Position numbers and translations under genes: made by a program. From Panorpa germanica (lineage: Eukaryota; Arthropoda; Insecta; Mecoptera; Panorpidae): DNA of 64,000 nt. The notes beneath the pieces are model-generated. The model was not told the origin of the DNA. It did not search any database and worked only from the letters and a program-made list of their open reading frames with translations. Each line of letters begins with the position of its first letter. Position 1 is the stretch's first letter. Of the stretch, positions 1 through 12,478 are shown piece after piece. The stretch spans positions 42,842,347 to 42,906,346 of the forward strand of contig OY783203.1 in the NCBI GenBank assembly GCA_963678705.1, read 5' to 3'.

Positions 1-301
1 TTCAAATTATTATAGGTATTTTAATTAAAGTTATAATGGTAATTAACTGTTTGGTTTCAATGCACTTCACAGTTGCTTAATTTAATTTAAAATTAATTTC
101 CGTAATAAATATTCAATTAATAGTTAATGGTCTTGCTTCTAACTTATTAGCTTCAGAATTAAGAAGCACAAATTTCAGCTATGAATCAAGCATACAAAAC
201 AAAATAGATATTTTCCTAACAGTATATAATAAATGTAACGCTTGCATGCTTAATGGAATTTGTCTATTATTATATATATTATATATATATATGCCATATA
301 C

Positions 302-331
302 TCATAAAGTTATTAAGTAGCGGTGTTGTCA
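302..331 (+). repeat. SINE-A body fragment
   Basis: A 30-base piece resembling the SINE-A block ATAATCATAAACTTATTAGG followed by CAGCGGTGTAGC. It sits directly 3' of a short (TA)n run at about 270-296. Too short to be secure alone; called because the same block recurs in about 20 better copies in this window. Confidence 0.4.
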
Positions 332-416
332 ACATACCATATTAATTATTTTATATATATAATATCAATAAATTTAACAGAAATAACTTCATAATTTATA
401 TATAATTACAAATATA

Positions 417-596
417 GACGACACAGAGGGCGAGAGCATTAAGACTTCACGCAAGACTGCTGTGTGTTCGGGATATCTGTTTAATTTATTATCTATGGTA
501 CATACATAATCGTACACTTATTATGTACTACTTATGTAGCGGTAAATGTAATGTATATATACATATATAGCATTGCAGATAAATAAATTACTTAAA
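417..596 (+). mobile_element. SINE-A copy, degenerate
   Basis: The head reads GACGACACAGAGGGCGAGAG and continues through GACTGCTGTGTGTTCGGGAT, matching the tRNA-like 5' part of SINE-A. The box B region and the block after it are deleted or diverged. A body remnant (TACATAATCGTACACTTATT, then GTAGCGG) and an AAATAAATT-type tail follow. It cannot be a functional tRNA because the T-arm is lost. Confidence 0.7.
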
Positions 597-1200
597 CAGC
601 AATAAAATAACATATTAACTTCCTTTGAAAAGAAAAAGCTGTATAGAAAACCAAATGAACAGTAATGAGTTAAGAGATCTATTTAAATCATTATTACGTT
701 ATAAGTAGCAAACTATGAACAAGTAACTCTTTTAGAAAATAAGAGAAGAAATTTCTAAGAGAGAAAAATATAAAGAAATAAAGAATAACATAAAATCCTA
801 AAAACGTTTTTGTGTATACAAAAGTCTTACAAGGTTATACGACTCTTTAGGTAGAAGAAAACTTTTTTAACTCAGTTTTAGTTATATCCGTAATCATATT
901 TCGTAACTTTTTACTTTTCGAAATATTTCAACTGATTACTCGATTTGTTGTCTAATGTATAATCAAAGCGTCTGGTTTTTACCACAAAACTCTTGTATAT
1001 ACCATAAAAGTACATGTTTGGAGCACTTTCTAAAGAAGACTTTTAGTAAATAAATTTATTTTCTGGTAATGGAATAATAAAACGTACATATGTGTTTGGT
1101 GTTCAAAGCAGAATGAGATCAACATTCAGTACTTGTAAAGTAAAGAGAGAAAGGAAGTGAAAATGATTCAGGCTGGGGAATGAAGAGAGAGAGGCAAAAA
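597..1200. other. AT-rich DNA, nothing recognised
   Basis: AT-rich single-copy-looking sequence with A-rich and T-rich runs. No open frame of note, RNA-like fold or terminal inverted repeat was seen. Confidence 0.5.
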
Positions 1201-1202
1201 GA

Positions 1203-1284
1203 GGTAAGTATGCGAGTATAGGAGTCAGGATAAAGTGAAAAGTGAATTAGGCTTAGAAGAGTTGTTGCAAGGAAAGAGGAAAGG
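1203..1284 (-). repeat. pyrimidine-rich dispersed repeat, copy 1
   Basis: The reverse strand aligns with 30470-30552 over about 75-80 bases, sharing CTTTCCTCTTT, CTTGCAA, a CTCTTCTAAGCCTA-like block, TTTCACTTT and TCCTGAC. The surrounding 1140-1340 is strongly purine-rich on the plus strand and opens an 87-codon minus frame (1119-1382) by composition alone. Origin unknown; I do not regard the open frame as a gene. Confidence 0.55.
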
Positions 1285-1344
1285 AAAAGTATAGATGACG
1301 GGGGAAGGAGAAAGAGAAGGGAGAAGGTTGGGAAGTAAGAGCAA

Positions 1345-2690
1345 TGATATATTTGATTTTTAACAATCAAACTCAAAAGCATATGAAACCATTGAAAAAT
1401 ATTTATAAATAAATTAGTATAAGTGAAGTAAATCCTTCTTGGAAAGACTATAATTATTTTATAACATTTCTTTTTACAAATTGCGAAAATAATTTATCGT
1501 TTTCAGTACATACTCGTCATATTTTATTATTATTCAGATTCAGATATTTTTTTTATGATAAACAGTAAAATAAAATCACTAAGTCGTCTACAATTTTATG
1601 TCTCTTTATTACCCTGTTTCAAGCACTTACCCTCTTCAACAAAATTATAATTCAGTATTTCCATCAGAGAATCTAAGGGAATTGTATAATGTCATTCAAG
1701 TGTTGAAACAGATGGGGAGTTTTGAGCTGAGCTTATAATATTTTTATGATTTTGAATCAAAAAAAATATTTTATTAGGTTAAATGTAATAGCAAAGTAGT
1801 AAACTGTAATAATTTAAGGACTTTATATACTAAGACGAAGACGAATACGCAATGAAAATTGTATGTAATATGGAAGATGCAATAGACTAATTAAAAGATA
1901 CTATATATTGAGTTATTTATTTAGTTTCAATTGAATCGAAATAGGCTTCTGAATCATGACTAATTTTCTATACTAAATTTCTGTACTAAATTACTGTACT
2001 AAATAATGATAAATTTGGCTACCAGAACCTTAAATAACCAATTATTTTTTTAAAACTCGTTATATTTCAGAACAAATTAACAATTAAAGTTAACGATCCA
2101 AAATTATAGAAAATACCCCTGCATGGTACGCTACGTCCGCTGATTTGTCGTCTCTTTTATTCGACAGAGAAGAATACGTGTGTGTGTGTGATACGTCATT
2201 TACTACTAACTGTTGTGCTGTGCATCTCATTAACTTTTATATTACAATAGTTGACATGCTGTAAAAATGAACTCTGTCAACTTTAGGATATTTAAAAAAA
2301 TACAGACGTCAATATACATAAATTAACCTTTATTTCAATAAAAAAAAACGAAAAAAGGTGGGTGGAAAAGTTGATGGTTTGAAAAGAAATTGATGTGCCG
2401 TATTGCGTCAAAATTTTCTTTTGTTCTTCCAGTGAATTTCTCTTATATACGACTCTTACTCAGTGGCTTCAACCTTTATTCCACTTTAATTTTAAATGCA
2501 CTTGTGTGCAAGTCGTGTTAACCTATCGAAAGCGAGTGAACAGTTATTGGAACCATTAATTATTGATTTCCCGAATCGTATTTAATTTTGTTTGCTGTTT
2601 ATTGTTGTTTTGCTCCGATTTTACAATGGTTGGTTTAGTAAATTGTAGTTTAAATATTGGTTAATACTTTCGTTTCTTAGCTCTGATTTT
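1345..2690. other. AT-rich DNA with a short (TG)n
   Basis: No gene seen. A short TG run lies at about 2178-2191. A patch of higher GC at 2115-2230 has no recognisable coding potential. Confidence 0.45.
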
Positions 2691-2699
2691 GGATCAATT

Positions 2700-2850
2700 T
2701 GAATATAACTGTAGCATAACCAAAAAAATTACAAAGGGTAACTTTTTCGTTAGTTACCTATGGCCTGTCTTTGATAAAACTTGAATTGAAATATCCATTT
2801 TATAGATCAATATCATAACTGTAGTTTAAGTAACTATTGAAAAATCGACG
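2700..2850 (+). repeat. diverged dispersed repeat D, copy 1
   Basis: Shares an ordered series of blocks with 61745-61895: GTCTTTGA, AAA.TT.AATTGAAA.ATCCATT, then ATAACTG followed by TTTAA.TAA. I estimate about 70% identity, which is near the limit of what can be trusted by eye in AT-rich DNA. Confidence 0.4.
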
Positions 2851-3998
2851 CTCTAAATTATATTCTGTCCAGTTGGTGTTTTATCAAGCATAATTATTTA
2901 TATTTAGTGACAATTAGGCCTTGCCTCATAAGTAGCTACCTAGTGCCGGTTGCTTATTAATGTTTTTGCCATTAGGCACTACATTCTTCTGCATGCTTTC
3001 TGTCATTAAATTACATATCATTGTGCTTAATTACATTTGTGATCCTTATTATATCTAAACATTCTCACTCCTTCCAAAAGAAAATATAAAAAGAAAAACA
3101 AAACATATAAATTGAAACCCCTACTGATTCACTCTTCCTGCTACTCTTCCTCCTGTTTCTACTTTGCCATTCCTTCTCTTCCCTTGCTCCTTTTCTCTAT
3201 TTCCGCCATCCACATTTTCCTTTCACTGACTCTCTTTAATAACTGCACAATATTCTTTTCGCTTTTTACCTTTTTCTCACATGGTTGCTTATATTATTCC
3301 ATTTTAAATGTATCAATGGTGACTGAATTAATAATTAATTATTAAACAACAGGTTAAGTGGATCAATCGAATAATTTAAATAAATTCTAAACAAATAAAA
3401 GTGATATCTTAAGAATCAAATATGAAAAACTCTGTTATATTTAAATAAATAATATAAAAAATAAATTTACATATATCAGATCTTCGTATTCAACTTTCAT
3501 ATTTTATCTTTGATATTTATATTCATATTACATGGTAGGTTAACTTCTTGAAATAGACCTTAAGTGATTCTACCATTAGGGAATATCGTCTAGATTTTGA
3601 AATTCAAATAAATGAACTAATACTATAAATCAGTAAATTAAATGGAGTTTAAAAGTTTTAACTAAATGAATAACAATAGAAAAGTTTTGGTATGATTTGT
3701 ATTCAAATTATTAAAAAAATTATTTTGGGGGATGTGCTGATTTTAACCATGTTCCGTGCGTCACGTCCTGCCGCGTAGTAAGCTATAAGGAAAATGTTTT
3801 AAGGGAAAAATGTGTCTTTCGTTTCCATTATATTTAACCACGGTAATGGAATATAAATAATAACACACTATAGTAAAATAATCTTTTTTTATATATTGTA
3901 TACATATATACCAATATTCATTTTACATATGCATATAATTTTAATAATTGTGGTAGAGATCATATTAAAATCATGGATTTTATATTTTTATTTTTTAG
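2851..3998. other. AT-rich DNA; pyrimidine-rich patch at 3060-3290
   Basis: The patch at 3060-3290 is C/T-rich on the plus strand and opens a 77-codon frame (3112-3345) by composition only. It resembles the pyrimidine-rich DNA at 30470-30780 but I could not align it securely. The rest is AT-rich with nothing recognised. Confidence 0.4.
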
Positions 3999-4052
3999 CA
4001 TCATATATAAGCAATACAGCGCTGCCTAATAAGTTTACGATTATGTATGTAC
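3999..4052 (-). repeat. SINE-A body fragment
   Basis: The minus strand matches the SINE-A body: CATATATAAG, then GCTGCCTAATAAGTTTACGA and TTATGTATGT. Compare the minus copy at 9196-9345, which shares GCTGCCTAATAAGTTTA. No tRNA-like head or tail remains. Confidence 0.6.
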
Positions 4053-4571
4053 AACTGTATATTATACAGTCTACTTTTTTCACAGATAATATACAATCCA
4101 GGTCACAGATTACATTCTATGGAGTATAAATTACACTACAAAATAAATTTTATAACAACCCTAAACTGTATAGGATGTAAAATAAAATACGAGATATTAA
4201 TATAAATTTACACTAGTAACAATTTGCTGATTTTCAAACATTAATTACGAAATGATATTTATTGATGTAAATGTGTCGCCAAATTTTCTGAGGACGCTAC
4301 TACGATAATGCTGCTCTTATTAAAATTTTATGCTTATTCCTTTAATAGTATTATGTTAGGACTACACGTAGGTCATCTATTAATAATGCATTACCTGTCG
4401 TTTCTTAATCCGTTGTTATTAAGCATCTTGAGGTAATGCCATCAAAGGAATAATAAGATATACTTCTATTACTGTCGTTCTAAAAGAACTACATCAGATA
4501 CAACATTTCTATAAACCAGCGAAAAACAGTTACATGCATTTAAGGATTATCTATATGTATTTAGTAGACAT

Positions 4572-4572
4572 G

Positions 4573-4655
<83 letters not shown>
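4572..4655. repeat. (TA)n microsatellite
   Basis: About 84 bases of almost uninterrupted TA, with one TACATA interruption near the left end, followed by a T-rich stretch. One of thirteen such loci. Confidence 0.97.
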
Positions 4656-4659
<4 letters not shown>

Positions 4660-4845
4660 TTTTTTTTCTTTCTTTTTTTCAATAGACAAACTTTATTCTT
4701 TATTAGATAAACTTAGAAGAGAGAGCGATTCAAATACTAGACTTTTATATGATATTGGAATTATCGCTAATCTAGCTCACACATAACCCCTATCCTAATC
4801 TTTTATGATTAACCAAATAAATCCAATATTTATATCTAGTTATGT

Positions 4846-4878
4846 ATAGCCTACAAGTCGACGTTAAATAAATTAAAT
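4846..4878 (+). repeat. possible SINE-A 3' tail fragment
   Basis: GTCGACGTTAAATAAATTAA resembles the SINE-A end GGCCGACGTTAAATAAATTA. Only about 30 bases, so it could be chance. Confidence 0.35.
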
Positions 4879-6838
4879 CCTGTTCTAAATAAACACTCCA
4901 GTGCTTCTTCGCAAGTTGTTTACTAGTATATTTTTATCTTAATTTTTTAATGACAAATTCTAACCTATAAATGATATAAATATTTAGGTTTCAATTATAA
5001 TTCTATTTTTGTTTCTCTGAATTAACTAATAAAGAGCACGCACGCAATTCTATTGACTTCTAATTATAGGACAACAAATAAATTATGGATATTATAAGAT
5101 TAATTACTGACACAATATTCTGAGAACTGTTTCGTAATTTGTTTTAAAATACCTGTTAGATATGTGACTGCGCATTGTCTAAAATGATCTCTCATATAGT
5201 AATGTATGTCTTAATAAATTATAGGTACTTTGCTTGTTATGTTGTAACATTTAGTATCTACATACGGAACTAGTTACTTTTGATACTCCAATGCTATAGA
5301 ATATAGAAATACTATAGACACTATAAAATTTAATGTTTAGTTGTATTAATAAATTTTACTCTGGACTAGAACTCAACTTGCTTAGCCTGACTAGAACCCT
5401 ATCAGGTTCCTAACTAAAACCCTATCAGGTTAAGCCCCTCTTGAGGCAGTCGCATTTTTCTCCTACTAGAATCTTGTGGATCGTTATCGGGATCCAATCA
5501 ACATCTAGTGTAAAATTTTACTCAGGTAGAGACACTCCAACACTGATACTTTATTAACGATTTCTTTTATTAAAATTGCAAAATAGGTTGTTATATCGCA
5601 TATGTCGGTAAAGGTTTTTGTTTGTATATTTTATTTGAACGGCTTAAATCTAATATTAGAATTAGTATCGATGATCCACTCAACGAGGTTGGCAGTTTTA
5701 CCGTTGACTAATAATTTTATGATTGTATATCTGGATTGTATAATCCGGAAATCGAAGTCAAATGCACAGTACCAAGACGTTAAAACCTCAACTATATTTA
5801 ATTCTGTGATTTCTTTTTTTTTTATTATAATTAAGCTATTATATACGAGTATGTAAATTATAAATAAAAATTAAGGTGTCTAGGTTGTGTCTACCTTGTC
5901 AATGAATTCAGTGTCCTCCTCTACCCGATTCCTACGAACACTTAGCATCACGTGATGATAATTAAAGACAATGATCGAAATAGTAAAAACTAATCTGGAC
6001 GAAAGGTCTCACGACAAAAAACAAATGCAAGTGCGTCTATTGAAAAAAACTAAATAAATAAATAACGAAAAACAGCTCTCTCGCTGGTCAAATGTTCAGA
6101 TGGAAAAATGTGAAAATGCGTTCTTTTTAATCTTTAGTAAACACACAGGACAAAACGTCTGAAGGAGTGCTTGTTCCTAACAGAACGGTTGGCAACTGAA
6201 CTGTCCACCAAAATAAAAATATTAAAATTTAAATTATTAACTTTGTTAAATTAATTTTCTAAATTACGAGTTCGTACAGTTACATATGATTTTGTAAGTG
6301 TAATTAAAATTTTTTTTGGTAACAGCTCTAAATACCTTCAGGTAAACTAAAAGAAGGTGAATAAATAATTCTTTGATCCATGTTTACAAAACACATCTTA
6401 TTTAAGTAAGCTATTCTAAAGCATTATATTATCAATAACAAATAAGGAATGAAAAACGAAATAAGTATACATTTCAGGGTTTGTAGATTTATATTTTCAG
6501 TTTTTTTTTTTTATTCAAATATTATTATTCAAACAGAATATCAATTCAATTGATCAATTCTATTTGGTTTACATGTAATACTGAAATGTAAAATATACAC
6601 AAAAGGCATACAGAACGTACGTGAACATCGTATACATATTTATTGAAGTAAAATAATTTGAAAGATATTCGTCTTTACAGTTGAGGAACGCAAACGCATA
6701 TCGATATTCCACTATCTTATAGGGATGTGCACGTATGCAGACTTGTCGAAACATTTCTTTATTTATGTTTTTTTCTTTTGCATTTTCTCAATATGTTATT
6801 TACAATATATGTTGTATAACTTAATGATTATAACTTCA
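4879..6838. other. AT-rich DNA with a small duplicated motif
   Basis: At 5386-5430 the motif AACCCTATCAGGTT occurs twice in close succession; it is itself weakly palindromic (AACC...GGTT). Otherwise there are no genes, RNAs or transposon ends I can support, and the 84-codon frame at 5602-5856 has no recognisable features. Confidence 0.45.
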
Positions 6839-7115
6839 GTTTTTTTTAATATTTATTTAGGTGCATCAACTTTTGATAGTTATTAGCACTTAAAACAATA
6901 TAAACATTTATAAATATTTTTTCTGTTGCTATTGTAACTCTTTCTTGTATTTTTTTTTCGTATTATTATTTGTTATGTCATTGTCTGATGCTTCTTTTTG
7001 CAATTTTTTTGAAACTGACTCGACAATTGTAGTGGGGCACTCAATTTTTTTGGGACACTTTGTAGTTACTGAATCCTTAATGATATTTCTTTTAGATACT
7101 TTTCCATAACTCAAG
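6839..7115 (-). mobile_element. retroelement-like 3' end, tail copy 1, with coding remnant
   Basis: Read on the minus strand, a 61-codon open frame (7114-6929) is followed by AGTGCTAATAACTATCAAAA, GTTGATGCACCTAAATAAAT and a poly(A) run. The peptide ends QKEASDNDITNNNTKKKYKK and is related to the peptide of the copy at 26774 (ETSDND..., KYEKE...). Tail plus shared C-terminal peptide suggests the 3' end of a non-LTR retrotransposon, truncated at its 5' end as is usual for such elements. The family is not identified. Confidence 0.55.
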
Positions 7116-7119
7116 AAAT

Positions 7120-8480
7120 ATTGAACATTTTTTTTTAAATGCCCATTTTAATTTATTATTGAAATATAATTGCTATTAACATGGTATTCTCATTATTATT
7201 TTATTGATGATTTATCGGAAGTGTACCGATGTTAAATAAATTATATAAATAATTTCTATTTCATTAAAATAGTTAAACCTCTTTCCCACTCACTGTTTAT
7301 TGATAGCTATTTTACATTTTTTTCTTTACTTTAATATTTAATTTTTATTTTAATAAAGAACTTCTTTTAAAAATAAAAATTTACTGCATTTTAACAGATT
7401 GTCACATTCACATAATATAGTATTTTTGTTTTAGAAACATTGGGCCCTCCAAAGAAACAAAAAAAACATAAATTAAATTCTAAATTAAAAATGGTACAAT
7501 GACTACGCATATTGCCATATGCTGTACAATTTAAATGAAATACAAAATTAAAAAAAATTAAAACAGTGAGTAGGAATGATACTTCATTGTATGTAAATTG
7601 TAAATAATCATATTTTTTGTAGGGGGAGTGGGAGTAATGCAAATAAAAAATACTGCGTAACTCTTGTATGGAGTGTATAAATACAAACCTTTCACAAGAC
7701 AAAATAAAAATATTTTTATCTGTTTACCCCATATAAATATAAATACATAATTTATTACAAACAGATACTTTTAAAAATTGATTAAACATTTTATATACAC
7801 ATACATTTATTATTAGTTATTATAGAAAGTTTAAATGTATTCGTGTAGATATTGTATTTTTTCATTCATTTCTGGTACTGCAAGAGGTGGAATTTTAAAT
7901 ATCATTGAAACATAATGATGAAAGTAATTTACGAGTACATCAACTTGAAAGTTTCTTCACCACACCATTCAGATATGAATAAAGAAAATTGAAAAAGAAA
8001 ATTCTTGAATACGAAGCTTATATTTAATTTGTAATCATTGATGAATGAAAAACCATTCATTGCTAATAATATTGAAAGCAAAAGTATAGCATTAAATATT
8101 TGCTATAGAATTTTTGTAAATTATATTTTAAAATAACAGAATATATAAAAGAAAAAAATAGACCGCTAACAGGATGAATATACTTCTAGCGTTTTTGTAA
8201 AATGTATGTAGCAGATACATTTATAGCTAAATACAAGTATTACAATGTTCTCGTTAGTGAGAATAATTTTCTTTTCAGAAACAGAATATATTATTATATA
8301 TTTCTTTTCATTATTACAGAGTACGAGTTATACACTACACTGTGTGCAATGAAATCCTTGTCGATTTTTTCTCCACTCTTGGAGCTTATGCGATACTAGC
8401 ATTTATTGACCATACATAACTCGCTAAATTCGTGAAGAAATTGCATCTGCTTGTGTACGAAGAAGATAGAATTTTTGAAA
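7120..8480. other. AT-rich DNA, nothing recognised
   Basis: Includes a 103-codon minus frame at 7391-7702 with AT-driven composition and no recognisable motif. I do not call it a gene. Confidence 0.45.
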
Positions 8481-8481
8481 A

Positions 8482-8725
8482 CATGATGCCAGGCAACTGT
8501 GTCTATCTTCGTCTTCGTCCTCCGGACTAGAGTTATACTTTCTAAAGTCGGTTGTTATCAAAGTTTAATTGATGATGTCAGAGTTCACAAATATCATAAA
8601 CTTATTAGTCAATGGCGTAAGTTACATATACAAGACCATGACTACATAGAAACTGCCAACAATAGTAGGAGGTCATCGGTGATCGGAAATAGGCCGACGT
8701 TAAATAAATCAGTTTAAAAAAAATT
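8482..8725 (+). mobile_element. SINE-A copy, near full length
   Basis: Carries, in order, a degraded head (ACTGTGTC, then CCGGACTAGAG), GGTTGTTATCAAAGTTTAAT, ATCATAAACTTATTAG, ACTGCCAACAATAGTAGGAG, GTCATCGGTGAT, and CGGAAATAGGCCGACGTTAA plus ATAAATC and an A-rich tail. A 72-codon open frame inside it (8499-8717) is a by-product of the repeat. Confidence 0.85.
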
Positions 8726-9195
8726 AATTATTAGTTATATATTCAATTATATAAAATATTGTTAGTTACAATATATATATAAATTTCAATTTAAATTCAT
8801 CTTGAGATTTCAATTATTTCAATAAAGAAATAAATTTAAACTTATACAAATAAGAAATATTCCTTTATAGACTTTATGATAGAAGTGATTGAAATTGAAA
8901 ATCTATTTTACAACTGACGAAACAGTTGTGGCCAACATGAGATCATCAGAGATCCAACATTAATCTATATGTTCTACAATAAAAAAGAAATAAGGAAAAA
9001 AACCGGTGATTTTTTATTTTTGTAGAAATCTACAGATGTGGTGTGGTGGTGTGTTATATGATTCCATGTGTTACAGAATTCACGTTTTTTCCGCGTGGGA
9101 TTATTCCTCAATGGGGTATAGGTCTTAAAATATTAAATTAAAAGATTCACAATTGATGTGAAACTTTAGCATTGTACTGTATTTTTTTCGAGTTT
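8726..9195. other. AT-rich DNA, nothing recognised
   Basis: AT-rich sequence with homopolymer runs; no repeat, gene or RNA supported. Confidence 0.45.
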
Positions 9196-9345
9196 AACTT
9201 ATTTAATATTGGACTGTTTTCGGTGCCGAACTTATCACCGACGACCTTCTACTTTTGTGGTGTCATGGCCACATACATATGGGCTTCATCGCTGCCTAAT
9301 AAGTTTATTATTATGTATGTACATAATAAATTTAACTTATTAACA
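9196..9345 (-). mobile_element. SINE-A copy, 3' two-thirds
   Basis: The minus-strand copy retains the tail (CGGTGCCGAACTTATCACCG, ACGACCTTCTAC), the central GTGGTGTCATGGCC block and GCTGCCTAATAAGTTTA. It fades near ATAAATTTAACTTATTAACA, so the tRNA-like head is missing. The 87-codon frame over it is a shadow. Confidence 0.8.
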
Positions 9346-9877
9346 AATGTAAATGTAAATTTTAATAACGAAATATCAACTAATGTAGAAGTATTTTTAA
9401 CTATGATAGCAGATAGCTATGAAGCAATTGACTGAAGTAAGCCGTGATTTTGCTACATCTGACATGGAATAACACTTCATAAAGGCATGGTTTTAATTTA
9501 ACCAGTTACCAAAATGCGTGTATATCACCGATACAATATGCAATTAAAATTTTAACTAACTGACTGAACGTTAGAATCAATTTTGTTATCGTTATTCATT
9601 ATAAAAGGATATTCATTACGCGCTAATTCAAACGTGAAAGCAGTATTTCATTATTACTAGAATGTTTATTTGCGTGTTATACAAAATTTTATTTGAGATA
9701 GAATTTATTCGAATATAAATCAATTATTTTAGATAGGCTATAGTATTGGGTTATAGTAAAACTTAAATATAAAAACCGCTTTATAGAATGCCCGAGTTCT
9801 ATTTATTTCTAAACGCATACGATAAAGATAAATATGTCAATTTTGTTTGTTTTAGAAGTCAATTTAAAAAGAGTTGG

Positions 9878-10012
9878 CCCTCGTATAAAGCAGTTGAAAG
9901 GTTCGATAGCATCGCCGTGTTATATAAATGATGTTATACGAGACCCTACCGAAAAAATAAAACGTATTTATACATACTAGTGATTTATATCGAATATCGC
10001 GTTATACGAGGG
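9878..10012. mobile_element. small inverted-repeat element (MITE-like), about 135 bp
   Basis: The ends are CCCTCGTATAAAGC and, inverted, CCCTCGTATAACGC (13 of 14 match). An internal GTTATACGAGACCCT is a third copy of the end. A related end, GCGAGGGTTAGG, occurs at 27166-27177. No coding capacity; target duplication not resolved. Confidence 0.5.
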
Positions 10013-10697
10013 TTAGGTACACTTTAAATAATATGTGCAATGTTAACCCAACATGTTCATCAATAAAGTTAATGATTTGATTTTATATAACGGTGATAGT
10101 AGACAGTTGTAATGTTAATATTATCAACTACACATTTTAAAACGGCTCATAAAATAAAACTATAATAATTTATATATTGTTATGTTTATTAAAATTTTAA
10201 TAATCATTATTTTAATAATAATATTTACCATCATAATAATATTTAATATCAATATTAAAATAAACAAAATCATGTGACCACAAAAAAGTTAATTAAGTTA
10301 AGTACTGGGAAATGTTTTTTTGCGTATAATATTAAAAATTACATAATTCAATTAAGACCTGACCTATTAAGATCAGTTACAAATTACTCATAAAAATTAT
10401 AAAACTCCGCTTGCTTTATATCTCTCTTTTACATTTTATTACATTAAGAGCCACAAGGAATAAAAAGTAAAAACTAATTACAAATGTTTTCCACCAGTTA
10501 CAGTTTTAAACATCAAATTATTGTCAGAATATTTTGTATTTAATAAAACAAAGTTGAGGTAATTAAGTTTGATGGTTTGCGGTTAATCAAAAAGGTACTT
10601 TTATTAAAGATAGTGTAGAAGTATTCGTTATAAGGAGTGGTGTATTAAACATGGCGCAACAATACAATTGATTTCATTGACATATCATTTTTTGCTT
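10013..10697. other. AT-rich DNA, nothing recognised
   Basis: Many AATAAT/ATTATT runs at 10140-10260. No gene seen. Confidence 0.45.
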
Positions 10698-10897
10698 NNN
10701 NNNNNNNNNNNNNNNNNNNNNNNNNNNNNNNNNNNNNNNNNNNNNNNNNNNNNNNNNNNNNNNNNNNNNNNNNNNNNNNNNNNNNNNNNNNNNNNNNNNN
10801 NNNNNNNNNNNNNNNNNNNNNNNNNNNNNNNNNNNNNNNNNNNNNNNNNNNNNNNNNNNNNNNNNNNNNNNNNNNNNNNNNNNNNNNNNNNNNNNNN
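10698..10897. other. assembly gap, 200 N
   Basis: Exactly 200 ambiguous bases. The round length suggests a fixed-size scaffold placeholder, so the true missing length is unknown. Three apparent reading frames that cross it are artefacts of translating N. Confidence 0.99.
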
Positions 10898-11588
10898 TTT
10901 TCCATGAGTTTCATACATATTACGCATTACAAAACTACTCGTATATGCATTTATCTCTTCAAATTGACATATTATATAACTTTATTCATCATATCTTTCT
11001 TCGAGATAATGACACCAACAATATGGGGCTGATTACCATAATCAACATGATTTCCATTATATTTAAATTACGTAAATGTTCTATCTCTGCAAATGGAAGA
11101 ACTCTGTCATTCATTTTAACATGAAAGGGAAAATAAGAATACCACAAAAATACATCAGTAACCATTTATTTCCTTCCAATGTCGTAGGGTTATTTCTTCT
11201 ATTATATGCCAAGGAAGTTATCAAAACTCGAATAGAATTGAATTTTTTTATATCAAGAAACATTTTTTTATTACGAATATTTTTTTTACTGAAATCAATA
11301 GATTAATATCAATTCTATTACATTCACAACTTAAGTGTTATATATACCAACTCGTAAATACATGAAATTTTGTTGTAAACGTTTGCAATATTTATTTATT
11401 TATCTGTGTTCATTACAAATAAATCCATTGTTCATACTTTATAAATTACGTTGTACAGTAAAAATGTTAAGTCAGAGCGATGATACTTGCCGCTAGATTA
11501 CTGTGTCTGCAAGTTCAATTTCTGAACCAGCGCTATATATTATGAGTTTGGTTACATTTTCCAACTGATTATATATTGTATAATCAAA

Positions 11589-11591
<3 letters not shown>
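10898..11591. other. AT-rich DNA, nothing recognised
   Basis: Contains one TACTCGTA octamer (10936-10943). No gene or repeat supported. Confidence 0.45.

Positions 11592-11674
<83 letters not shown>
11592..11674. repeat. (TA)n microsatellite
   Basis: About 83 bases of uninterrupted TA. Confidence 0.97.
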
Positions 11675-11675
<1 letters not shown>

Positions 11676-12425
11676 GTAGCAAAAGTAAACTAAAATTTCG
11701 GTTTATCATTTAACAAAACATAGGAAAGGAATCAATTCTATCTATAGCATATAAAATGAAATAAATAATCTAATCAGCACAGTTTGTAATCAAGAGTTAT
11801 ATAAAATACGTTCTGTTTTACAATAAACCACTTTGTGTAAGGAAACGAGACCTGAAAATAATATTTCATCCTATTTCGCACCGGAAGTGTATCTTTAGAA
11901 GCTTTAGAACCTATAATTACAGTGCTATGTGTAATATCACAGGAAGTACTTTCAAATGTACATTAACGTAAAATGTCACAGGAGAAACTTTTATCAACTG
12001 TAATTCTTTCCTTTTTTTTTCGTAAAATGCATCGTAAATACATGTTACATATATAAAAAATAAATTACTAAGTATTATTTACAGATACATTAAGAAAGAG
12101 GACGCTGGATGAGAGAAATGGAGTGGTATCTGTTTCTGGGATGTAGTTGTTCTAGAAAATAGACTAAAGCTGAAATTTTTCAAGTATAGACTACCATTTC
12201 TTTAAATTTAAATCACTTGTTGTTATGTTAAATCAACAGAGAAACGCAATATTTTTGTAAATGGTGATAATGTTTTTATTTTAATACAAGTACAAACACT
12301 GAGGTCACAGCACCATAGGTCCCTACATACTATTATAGTACCATAAAAAAATGTAGTTTGAAATACTTTAACATACATTTTAAAATCATCAATAAAAATC
12401 ATTCGCTTTAGTTTCGTACCAAATT
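11675..12425. other. AT-rich DNA, nothing recognised
   Basis: Scattered moderate-GC patches (11880-11990, 12100-12150) but no coding signal or repeat match within the window. Confidence 0.4.
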
Positions 12426-12478
12426 ATGCTCTGGTCCAGGATTCGAATCCGTAGATACAGCAGTGTGACGTCAATCAT
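12426..12478 (-). repeat. SINE-A tRNA-like head fragment
   Basis: The minus strand keeps the box B part: TCTGGTCCAGGATTCGAATC, CGTAGATACAGCAGTGTGAC and GTCAATCAT. The box B here (GATTCGAATCC) is close to the RNA polymerase III consensus GGTTCGANNCC. The body is absent. Confidence 0.65.

Noticed and set aside
1119-1382. 87-codon minus frame and the 77-codon plus frame at 3112
   Set aside because: Both lie in purine/pyrimidine-rich DNA that lacks stops by composition; peptides are low-complexity S/L/F with no family resemblance.
8499-8717. Frames inside SINE-A copies (8499, 9172, 24987, 28952, 60842)
   Set aside because: They coincide with SINE-A sequence and differ between copies, so they are by-products of the repeat.
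10645-10927. Three frames crossing the gap
   Set aside because: They consist mainly of N translated as X.
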